From Scolanthus callimorphus (lineage: Eukaryota > Cnidaria > Anthozoa > Actiniaria > Edwardsiidae): a stretch of 64,000 nt of DNA. The notes beneath the pieces are model-generated. The model ran no database searches and was not told the origin of the DNA. It was given only the letters and a program-made list of their open reading frames with translations. How positions within the stretch are numbered: the first letter of the stretch is position 1; each line of letters begins with the position of its first letter. The stretch is taken from contig CM066919.1 of assembly GCA_033964015.1 (NCBI GenBank), forward strand, positions 22,034,421-22,098,420, written 5' to 3'. Of the stretch, positions 33,001 through 45,000 are shown piece by piece. Position numbers and translations under genes: made by a program.

Positions 33001-36000
33001 GACGGACAACTTGTGCCCATGTTGTTGCTAAAATCAGGACGGCTCACCATTGTAAAAGGCTTCTGTTCGATCGTGACTATTCTAAGATGCCGTGGCTGTG
33101 GCAGAGAGATCTGTAGAAATACTTCAAATAACTGCGGGCCTCCTGTGGTTTCCATTGTTTGGCTTATAGTACCTACTTTAGACCAGTGTTTCCGGGATCC
33201 CTGTGGATGTTGTACTACTTGTGATATGGTGAACTGGTACGAGGTTCTGTCTCCAGACTTTGAGAATTTTATCACACCAGTTTTGCCTTTGTAGACGTTG
33301 TCTACCATCTCTCTAAAAATGGGAAAAAATAAAAATACTTTGAAATGAGCTGTTGCAATAGCCCATTTCGCGGTTAAAATCCCTGTATACACCAAAGAGA
33401 GGCTCAGTGTTCTCTGTGGGCACTTCCCTTTGCCAAAATACTGTAGCAAGTCATTTCGATCTACCTGCCAGTAGTTGCGAAAATGTATTTCTCAACTTTT
33501 CTTCCCGCCATTTGAACAATACGCGCGCTTAAAAAAACAGTGCCCGCTTGAGCCTCTCTTTGGTGTTAAATACAGGCTTCCCACAGTGCCGCGTTTTTAA
33601 CCGCGAAATGGGCTATTGTAAAATGTTACACTCATAATTGCACTGATAGCAGTTTTCCACATTTCTGAGCGCTTCTTTTTGATAAGTGTCGCCAAATCTC
33701 TACTATCTCACCTGAGTTTTGTTGCGCTTACAAAATCATTGGCATATCTAATAACGTTCTCGAATTCACATACGAACAAATCAGCAGATAATTTGTCTAT
33801 CAGTGGTTGATCCAGAAATTTGGGAGGGGAGGGGGACACGACCGAAGGGGGGACACTGTTATATAAAACAATAACAAAAGAATATAAACCTAACATCTAA
33901 AATGCTCATTCATTTCCTATGCATGAATTTACTGTTGGGAGGGGGAGTACCGGTCCCCATGACCCCTTCCCTAGATCCGCCAGTGGTCCATCTAGTAGTT
34001 GTGCTCGTCTTCTAGTGTGACAACAGCTGTGTTGAGCATTTAGACCCCGTCCACACTACACCGTTCTCAAACGAAAACGGATACTTTTTGTTCCGTTTTC
34101 AAAAAGATTCGTAGTCACCTGAACAGGAATTTCCTAGCTTCTGTCGGCAGAAATCCTTGAGTACATTTCATCTGAACTTTCCGCAATGTAGCATCCAATG
34201 CCTCACTCAAAACTACGACAGCATCATGCAAAACCAAGCGCCGTAATGTGCTCATCTTATCATGCAAATGACCACCTTCCATGTCTTCTTCATCACTGTA
34301 AGCTTTAGCGGCACCAATAGCATGCTTAGGGAAGTGTATCGGATCATTAGCCATGGCTTGATCCGTAAATATCCATACTAGATCTTCACCTAAATTTGTT
34401 AGGCTTACACTCTGCGCAATTTGAAGCATGATTTCGCTATGCTGAGACAGTGAATGGACTACAACAATTTTGACGCCGCTGGCGCGAATAACTGTCAGCG
34501 CTTGGTAGATTTGCTCGATTGTTTTCCCTCTACCAAGAACGACGCACTGGGGAAAAGGCGGGGTCCCGCTCGATTTGACGTTAATCACATGCTGAAACAG
34601 GTAAAACCAGAATGGATCCTGTTTAGCAGGTTCACTGGTGATGCACGAGAAGCGGCTTTCTTCGTACTCAAGTAAAAGGTCCCGTATGACAGCGGCTTGA
34701 AGGGCCTCTGACGGTAGTATGGAAGCGTACATGTTGCCTTCCTCCTGTAAAACGGACAGAGCGACAGTGTTAAAGGCGGTTAATGGAGGATTACATTCAT
34801 TCAATTTAACAAGGATCCCCTTAATAAGACCACTTAAAGATAATATATTACAGACAGACAATCAGGTCTCGCCTAGAGGAGTGAACTGGTTTGCTTCGTA
34901 AAAATAAATAAATAAATAAACAGACTATCGTCACTGCAATGAGTGCAGTGATACGACAATCATCCCAGAGTGGATCCTAGCCTGCCGTAGCAAAGAGGTA
35001 ATAGTCCCGTTACTAATTATCTGCTCTACCGCTGAATAGGCATCGGTGCATAAATACAGCAAGAGCCTCAATTTGAAGTTGAAAAAGTTGTGAATGCCGA
35101 CGAGAAACTGATGAAGCTTGAATTCAGACAATAGACAAACTTGAGGAAAATTTTCCAACTCGCTGGTATATTCACAACTTTTTCGGCTTCAAATTGAGGC
35201 TCATGCTGTGGACTATTCATGGAGTTTTCAGGACGTGAAACTCGGGCGAGATTTGGGCCGCGCACTAAATGAAGAGGGGAGGGGGAAGGGGGTGTGTCCC
35301 CATCTCCCCGTCCTTTTTTCGCGCGGCCAAAAGTTCGCTCGTCGAACTACTCGCCGCTTTCTCCTTTACATTCGCCTTTGTCACACGGCAGCCATCTTGG
35401 ATTTTCTAATACTACGAAGCCGGCATGAACGCGAGGCCAAGCGTGTAAGCTCAGCCACGCATAGTCATTTCTGTAAGAAAAATCCAAGATGGCTGCCGTG
35501 TGACAAAGTCGAATTCTCTGGATTTCTTTTCCCTGAAAACACACGGAAACGCTTGCTACGCAGGCTAAGTAGATCCCGGGTGCGCATGGTTTTCCTAGCG
35601 AAAGATCTTTCAGAACGGCACTTCAAAATTCTAGCGATGGCATCGGTTGAACTTGAATATACTTTTTTGAATAAATTTCAAACAGTGACATCAGTCAGTG
35701 TCGTTGCGTTACGGGATTCCCCGAACATTTTTCCTAGAAATTCAAAATCAATTAAAAATATCGATGATGACATATTCATGGTATACCAAACAGGCGGCGC
35801 AAATCTTAATGCACGGAGCAACACTGAAGGTATATCTTAATAACTCATGCAAAATTTTGAATTATCATCGGGCCTGATAGGCTAGCTAGTGATAAATAAT
35901 GCTGTCTTGGAAACAGCTGAAAAAAAAAATCTATAAAACAGGTCAATGTTCGCCCATGTGTAACAAGGGACCTGAATCACTTCCGCCTTTGCAACAAAGT

Positions 36001-39000
36001 GATTTCAGTGTTCATCGCGAGAAAAAATGTCTTCACCTTCAATCAAAGCAAGAGAACAAGGCAATGAGTTCTATAAAAAAGCAGGCGCCGCAGGACTCGC
36101 TCCAGTTTTGCAAGACCAACGATACAAAACAGCTCTGAAGTATTACAACCAGGCAAGTTTATGCGCTGCGAACTCGGACGAAATGGCCTCGGCGTCGAAG
36201 AACATTGCCAACACTTGCTTCAAGATAGCTGAGGTCTCGGAGAAGAAACTCCACGAAAATCGCCTTACAATTGGGCATTACTACCAAGAGGCTATAAAAT
36301 ATTTTAACGCAGCCTTTGAAGAAGGAAGTTCTTCCAAGTCGTATGAGTGGAAATCTAATATCATTTCAACATTGGGGCTGTGTTTGGAGGAGGCCATCAA
36401 TTGGGCAGATGGCCTGGAGTCTTTTAAAGAACGGCTCCAAACGCTGGAATTTTTCGGTCGTGATATTATCATCCGACCGATAGCAATAGAATATCAGCTG
36501 AAGATCGGAAAACTTATATTCCATGACGGCGCGACCAAGCTACAGAATGGTGATTACAAAGGAAGCCTGTCGCGCATGAAGGACTGTTATTTTCACTTGG
36601 AAGAGGCCAAGCGTATGGGGAGGTCTATTGACGATGGGGATAGAGATCAAGAAATCGAGATCCTTCAGCAAGATGTCCACTATCAGACAACAACGGCGGA
36701 GTCCATGCAAGCTCGGGAGCGCGGAAAACAGGTATTGGCCGTGGCACTCAGAGAGGAAGAAGCGCTGCAAATGGATATGGTCTGGGAGGCCATTGATTGG
36801 TACAAGCAATCAACCATATTCGCAAGAGAGTTGGATCTGGAGCAGGAGGCGATCTCTCTCAGTTGTCTTGGCTCTGTGTATGATAAAGTTCTCAAGCAGA
36901 AGGCGAAGGCTAAGGTGTATTTTATGCGGACCTTGCAGCTCGCCGACTCGCTGAGACCTCGCACGTTCACAACCGAAGAGTGGTACAAAAATGCCCTCTC
37001 AACTATAAAACGGTGAGGAACATCTAAATCTCAGACATAATTATCACAAGCAAGCTGAAACCAGCCAGAGAAGGAAATATAGACAAACACAAAGAATATA
37101 AAGAAAAATGCTGCCCCGAGTGGGGCAGATAGACACAGACAGACAGACAAACAGACACAGACAAACAGATAGTAAACACAGGCAGACAGGGACAGACACA
37201 GACAGACATCAGGTACGTTTTGTGCAGCTATTTGAAACTGTGACTGCTTGTCTCACAAGGGCGTCGCCAGCCTTTCTAAGACCTACCATATTCACCACCA
37301 ACAATGACCCTTATTTGCACTCACAGTATAGAAAAAAATACCTTTTTTGTTCGTTTTATACATATGATTTTGTGACAGTATTGGGGCAAACAATGTGTAT
37401 TATGGGTGACGAGGAAATGGCGAATGCTAAACATTTTTTGGTTCATGCTTCGCTATCACTTTTATTACTTTTATTACTATATGGAGAGATGAAGATGGGG
37501 AGTTTCGGAAACCCTTGAACCTTCCCTTGCTACGCCCCTGTCTCACATGTTTTCAAATTTAACATTTAAGATATCAAGACGAAGTTCGTCAACGCGACGA
37601 ACAAGAGGAACAGAGAAACAAAGCAGGAATTCTGAAGGATCTCGAAAAAGAAATGAAGCAACTCAAGGAGGAAGACGTTGGCCGAGGGGGTGACCTCCTC
37701 AAGTTCTGTTACAACACTTTCCCGCCAAAAGCGAAATCATGGAAGCTTCCGGATAATAAAGAAATGGAAGGGTGGGAAAATCTTGGACGAGAAGAACTAA
37801 AGGCGGTATTGAAGAAGGGAATTATAGTCTATCACCCGGACAAAGTGGATGAAGAAACGCATGGAAAGAAGTGGAAAGTTTTCTCTGAAGAGATTTACAA
37901 ACGGCTCTCACAGCGATACGAGTGGCTGAAGTAGTAAGCTAGCGGAAAAGACTTGCACTATGTTAGAATAGCATGAGTGATGGGACATATGCAGTGGATC
38001 AAAGAAGAGGTCCTGGGTTTGTTAGGGTGGCTGCTCCCCTTGGGGGGGGGGGGGGGGAGGACTCCTATATTTTGTGGTCGGGGATGATCGTCGTATCTTT
38101 TAGGGGCTAAAATCACGGGTTTTGGTCTCTTTTAGGGATGATCTTGTTCTGGGAGATTGATATCTTTTAGGGCCGGAATATCTGTCCAAATTGTTTTGTC
38201 TCATGATGGAGCTTCTAAAAACCATGTAAGAAAGAGAGGAGATTACTCGGTGAGAAGACGATAAATTAGGCAACATTAAAGGCAGCATTTTTAGTCAAAC
38301 ACGGAAATTTCTTGATGGGTATCTTTTAGGGTAACAAATTATTAGAGCCACGCTCTTTTTGGTACCTTTTAGGTGTGAAACTGAAAATTGCCGACGATCA
38401 TCCCCGACCAAACAATATGGGAGTCCCCCCGGGGTCCCTGGATCCCCACAGCTACTGTAAGTATCTCATGTCTGGCTAGTTCTTGTTCTAAAGGCAGGCG
38501 CATCGTGACGCTACAGGGCCTTGTGAAATTTGGACTTTAGTACAGAGGGAAATTAACTAGATAAAACACATCACACCACTGGAAAAAAATGACCATGGAT
38601 CAACAGCAACACCTTGCAGGAATTAGAGCAACCATCTGACAAGCCACCCGGTGCGAAAACCACAGAGTTTTGGATAGGGGTGTGCCGCCAAGGTCTCATT
38701 TAAACACGTCATTTAAACACGGTTAAAAACATCAGGCGTTTACAATTAAATATGCATAGGATGAGAGAAATGATGAGACCAAAAATCCTCGTCATAATTT
38801 ATATACCCTACTGTTTAAAATTGTATACCCTACCGCAGACCTAAAGTTAGTCACCAGGGTGATGCAGTTGGTCGCGATCAAAGCGGAATTGTTAATCATG
38901 TAAAAGTTTTAAAATAAACTGTTTTTATCACTAAATGCGGCACAACTTTGATCGAAATTTGTTTGTAGGGTAGCCATACTGAAATTCCCGGCACATACCG

Positions 39001-42000
39001 GGAATACTTTACGAGTATCCGGGGGATTGGTGCCCGTGCCGTAGACTCAAACGATGACCATCATTGATGCCCGTCGCTTGCTCGGTGCCCTCAGGATAAC
39101 AGGGCATCAAGACGCTTGATCCCGCAATGGGCAATTCCAGAAAATATATGTACCCCCACCACGGGCGGCACTAGTTTTTGACCCCCCATGCATCCAGAAT
39201 TTCCAAAATGGCTTACCACCCCCCCCCCCCCCCCCCCCCCCCTCATGCATATAGAATTCCTGAGAGGTTAACCTAGCTTCCAGCTTCAAAAACCCCCCCA
39301 TGCAGGCAGAATTCCGAGCTTGAAAACCCCGCCTCCCGTTCAGAATTTCCAAATGCCGCCCGTCCCCGGGGTACATATATTTTCTGGAATTGCCCAATTG
39401 GGGCGGATGTAGAAACTTCAGAAAGGGAGGGAGAGTGGAGCATTGAAATAGAGTGATAAAAAATAAAGTAAACGCATGGGAAATTTTCAGAGAAAGGGGG
39501 GGGGGGGGGGGGCAAAAATATAGCCCAATTTGTGTAACCCCATACAAACATCTTGCTAAAGTTTTTAATTTAGGCACCACTGGCATCTTTTGCTAAGAAT
39601 TAATGTCAGGCCATGACCACTTATAATTTTAATAAGGTCAACGACATCAGTTGCAAAATGCAGATACCTGTTTTGGTACATATTTATGTCAATTTCTCAA
39701 AACATTTCTTTACAATCAACTATGATTCAACAAACAAAACAACCAACAGTTTCAAAACCGGATGTCCATCAACATTATTGCTGTCATCACTGTAATGATA
39801 GAAAATATGAATCCTGCCTGGATCCAATATGATGATTGTATGAGACGTCAGGCAGAGAAAGGAACTGATTGGAGCACATTTGCTATTGTCTTTACATTTG
39901 AAAATGGAATTGCTGAACATCTAAAATTGTTGCATTCGATAAAAAATATTGTATAGAGATTTGCAACATCCTCACTTGAGCTAGTATCAAAATTTACTAC
40001 CCATCAGTACACGCAGATACAAAAAGACAAGTGAAAAATTATTATACAACAATTTGTACACTGTGTTTGTCGCATTGAATTATGATCCTGGGCTTGACAG
40101 ACTCCCAAATGGCTGAGCATTTTCTTCATAAACCAGTCTCTTGGAATACAACTGTTTTAGGTAGAAAAACTGAATGTTGTTATAGAAATCCTTAGAAAAG
40201 GGGTATCTAGCCTGCAAAAGCTGACACCATTAGGCATCTGCACGCTCAAGCCAAACATTCCATACTGATGACATATTTTGACCACGTAATTATTTTGAAC
40301 AGAATTGGGTCAAAATATGGTATGTCATCAGTATAGAATGTTTGGCTTGAGCTCGCACTTTGTGGTGTCAGCTGTCACAGGCTAAGGCGTATCTGGAGGA
40401 TTTCAGTTTCAGAGCAAGCTGTTGTTTTCTTTTGTTATTGTATCCTAACATGTGACTTATGCATTGTCTCTAGTCATCCTTCACAGGCTAAGGGGTATCT
40501 GGAGGATTTCAGTTTCAGAGCAAGCTGTTGTTTTCTTTTGTTATTGTATCCTAACATGTGACTTATGCATTGTCTCTAGTCATCCTTTACCACAGAGAGT
40601 CCATAAACAATTACTCTGGTAGATATATGGCAACATTTTTTGCAGCTATAAGCTAGCTTATGCTCCCTTGAGGCATTCATAACGCCTTGTCAGCTGCTTG
40701 GTGATCTCCTCACACAAAACTTTCCATTTCTTCCCGTGTTCTTCCTCATTCACCTTATCAGGGTGGTAGACAATAATGCCTTTCTGTAGAACCCCCTTCA
40801 GTTTAGAACCCTCTAGACTCTCCCAGCCTTCCATCTCTTTTTCATCAGGTTTCTTCCAAGTTTCAGCCTTTGGTGGGAAATTCTCATAACAGAACTTTAA
40901 CAAGTCACCTCCTGTACCAACATCTTTTTCTGATAGTTGCTTCAGCTCTTCTTCTAATTCTTTTAATATTCCTTCTTTGCTTCTTCTTTCTTCTTCCTCT
41001 TCTTTCTGGCGCAGCTCATCTTGGTACCTAAAGAATTAATTTGATACCATCTTGGTTAGCAGGCCAAAAGACAAATGATTGACATGCCAATTTTACTTTA
41101 ACTGGTAATACAGTGGTATCTCTATTAAGCAGCCACCTATTAAGCAGCCACTCTATTAAGCAGCCACTTTTCAAAGTCCCAAAATATTTGTCACTCAAGT
41201 ACTGTATTTAATACCTCTATTCAGCGACCACCTCTATTAAGCGGCTGCTGCCACTATTGTCCTGGGTACTACAAAAAATTTTGTAAGGGAATGCTCCGCC
41301 CAGACTCTGGACCCCTTACTCTATTACTGAATTGAAAAAAAAAAGACATTGCTTTCTTATAATTCTTGCAAAAACGCATGTGTTAATTAAGCAATAAAAG
41401 TACTTTCCGCGTGCTCTCTGCTTTCTTACAAACACGAGGGAGATGTTGGGAGAACTGATCAAAACTTGAAAGACACGAGCCGAAGGCGAGTGTCTTTCAA
41501 GTTTTATCAGTTCGACCAACATTCCCCGAGTGTTTGTAAGAAACCAGAGAGCACGCAGGAAGTATTTTTATTGCTTTTAGAAAATAACATACACACGCGC
41601 GACAGCGTTGCGTGACAATCGTGTTTCTCAGGTCTCTTACAAACACCCTATTTAACCAATCAGAATGCGCACATTCACAATACAACATAGGTGTTATTTT
41701 CTAAATATGTGTTAAAAGCTCCAAAACCTAGCGCAATATTGAAAACCCTTTTCTATACTGCAACAAAAAAAGACCTAGTTATTTTCAACCCTTTTATATA
41801 GTGAAATTTGCTTAAACCCTTGTATATAATCTGAGCCTCAAACCACTTTTGGGCGGAGCATTCCCGGATAGTCGACATGAGGGACTACCCCTGGACATTC
41901 ATCATAGGCAGCAATACACACATTTCCCGCCATTATCCCGCCATCTGTCAGTTTCAGCACATGACACTTCCTCATACTTCCGGTTCAGAAAATTCCACAC

Positions 42001-45000
42001 AGATCAAAAAGATAGGAAGCGACAAAATATGAATATTCTAACTCCTCTAACGTCGAGGAATAACATGATATTTCACATGATAATCCTAAAATAATAAATA
42101 CAGCGTAGATCTAACTTATATTACCTTTTCAGTATGTTCACTGCGTCGTTGTACCATTCCTCGGTTGTAAATGTGCGAGGTTTGAGCGAGTCAGCGAGTT
42201 GCAGGGTTCGCATGAAATAACCCTTGGCCTTTGACTGAAGTTTGAGAACTTTATCGTACAAAGAGCCGAGACAACTCAGTGAGATCGCTTCTTGTTCCAG
42301 ATCCAGCTCTCTCGCGAAGATGGTAGATTGTTTGAACCAATCTACGGCGTCCCAAACCATGTCAACGTTGAGTTCTTCTTCTTGTTTCAGCGCCACGTCG
42401 AGAAGCTGTTTTCCATGTGCTCGGGCTTGCATGGACTCTGCCGTTGTTGTCTGATAGTAAACATCTTGCTGAAGGATCTCGATTTCTTGATCTCTGTCAG
42501 CATCATCGTTATTTGAATGTCCTAGCCGCTTAGCCTCTTCCAAGTGAAAATAACAATCTCTCATTTGCGACAAACAACTCTTGTAGTCACCATTCTGCAG
42601 CTTGGTTGACCCGTCGTGGAAGATCAGTTTTCCAATCTTTAGCTGGTATTCTACAGCGACCAGGGGTATAGTCAGATCCCTGCCGATATATTCCAAGAAC
42701 CTCAGCTTTTCTTCGTATGTGAGTAAACTCTCGGACCAGGCAATCGCCTCTTCAAGACAAACACCGAGCGTGGCCACAACACCCGTCCGCCAGATATCAC
42801 TTTTGCATAGTTCTCCACGGTAAAAAGCGAGGTTAAAATGCTTGATGGCCTCTCTGTAATAATACGCTATCGTTGTTCGCTTTTCATTCATTCGAAACGC
42901 TGAGACAAAGGCGATTTTGAACGCCGCGCTTGCAATGTTCTTGACGGCCGAGGACATGTCTTCGTCGTTGGCGGCAAGTTGACCTGCAAGGTTGTAGCAC
43001 TTGAAAGCTTTTTGGTATCTTTCTTGCTTCAAAACCGGCGCTAGGCCTTCAACACCTGCACATCTGTAGTAAACATTGCCCTCTTCTCTCACCTGCGCTG
43101 AGGATTTCATGCTGATTTCAGTGGAATGATGGCGAGCAGTGGAAATGTCGGAGAAAAGCGCGTGTTTACAAGGAGAAAAGCGTGCTCTGTGCTGTGAAGG
43201 TTATCGGGTGAGAAGATGAAGCGGCATTTCCGGTTTTCCCGTCATGCACCAGTGTATTTGGCGGGAAAATGCCCACTCATTTTTGAGAGAAAGACGTTTT
43301 TTTAGTTTCCAGCGATTAATTTCTTTTTTGTTTTGTTTGTTTTAACTCAGGAAGAGTCTCTCTCGATCCTTGCGCCGCTGTTGTCGTTTTTTTTTTCACG
43401 AATCCGCGCGGGTTGCCTGTGGTTTTTAAATGGCGGAAATTTTAGAGGATCGCGGCCGCACCGAACTCCTCAAGGCTGTGATTAAACCGAGCCCAGAAGA
43501 AACTAAGGAGAGGAAAAATATAATTTTAGACAAGGAAAGGGCAACAGGACAACTTACAGCTGTTTTGAGTATTCTGCGAACTCTCGTGATCGATTCCAAC
43601 CGTCAAACCGCTTTCTGGCTTCCGTCAATCAAACTTTGAAACTCTTTGGAAACATAGAATTCAGTTATTCGCCATCCTAGTGAAATACCCCAACACACAG
43701 CATCTTTTACTATCTTTTTCTAAACAAATGGCCTAACTTACGGTCGGCTAAGACAAATTTTAGACCCGAGAGTTCAAATCAAATTAGATTGATTGACGGA
43801 ATCCAGAACGCCATTGGAGGTCGAGCGCGAGAGTTCGCAGAATACTCAAAACAGCTGTAATGTAAGTCTTCTACTTTTATTTGCCATATGGGCAGTTTTC
43901 ACGATGTTGCGTAACATCATAAATGAGAACGATGCTTGTCTGTTTTGAATAACAAAAGCCGTCTTCGCCAGAACATCGTGAAAACAGTCAATTTACCAGA
44001 ACTCAGCGACGATTTTTGCCCCCGCAGGGTTTTGGCCCAGAGGCCAAAACCCGAGGAGGCATTATAGAATCCCCCGCGTAAAGAGAAAATATAAGGGTAT
44101 ATGGTACATATGGCAGAAAAAATCTCGATCCGTCGGAGCAGGGCCCGCAAAAGGTATCGGGTAACGTTTATGATTGGATGATCAGATCACGTGACTCGCA
44201 AAGGGCCCGCAAAAGGTCTTGGGTAACGTTTATGATTGGATGACCAGATCACGTGACTCGCAGCGTGGGTTTGAGACCTCTACTGTTGTCACTGGCGGAC
44301 AATAAAAATTCTAAACATTCACAACAAACTGGTCGTGACATTTAACAAATCACCAAAAACTCTAAGGAGACGCTCAGCCGAAGTCAGTCAGTGCAATCCA
44401 TTGTTCAGAATTAGCAAATGTTGAGCTGCTGTGGCTGTGTAAACTTGAATGTTCACAAAGCTAAGAGCTCTAAACCTCATAATAGTAGTAAAGCATTCAA
44501 AATGGTTGCTATTGTGCTTAACAATAGGTCCGCTACGAAAGAATGTGATAATTTACCGACAAGATTTCCTTTTTATAAGTTCACAAAACTTAGAAAGAGG
44601 ACTTTAGAATTATTATTTTTTGCATCAGCACAAGGGAGAAGTAGGCGTTTTTGTCTTCTTCCGATGTGTGCGCTGTCTGCTGTGTAATGGTTGCCTCTAT
44701 TGTCACTGGCAGACAATAAAAATTCTAAACATTCACAACAAACTGGTCGTGACATTTAACAAATCACCAAAAACTCTAAGGAGACGCTCAGCCGAAGTCA
44801 GTCAGTGCAATCCATAGTTCAGAATTAGCAAATGTTGAGCTGCTGTGGCTGTGTAGTCTAGAGAAAAACTTGAATGTTCACAAAGCTAAGAGCTCTAAAC
44901 CTCATAATAGTAGTAAAGCATTCAAAATGGTTGCTATTGTGCTTAACAATAGCTCAGCTCTATAAAATCCTCTCTAGCTTTCGCTACGAAAGAATGTGAT

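Noticed and set aside
32131..33294. Several plus-strand ORFs of 60-99 codons
   Set aside because: Antisense shadows of receptor exon 3.
35208..35840. 210-codon plus-strand ORF
   Set aside because: It runs through a terminal-inverted-repeat element (35377-35509), has no domain and is unlike its neighbours in composition.
43430..43639. 69-codon ORF beginning MAEILEDRGRTELLKAVIK
   Set aside because: Protein-like start, but the second half is the end of an inverted-repeat element, and the upstream sequence (cacgaatccgcgcg...) recurs near 12130.
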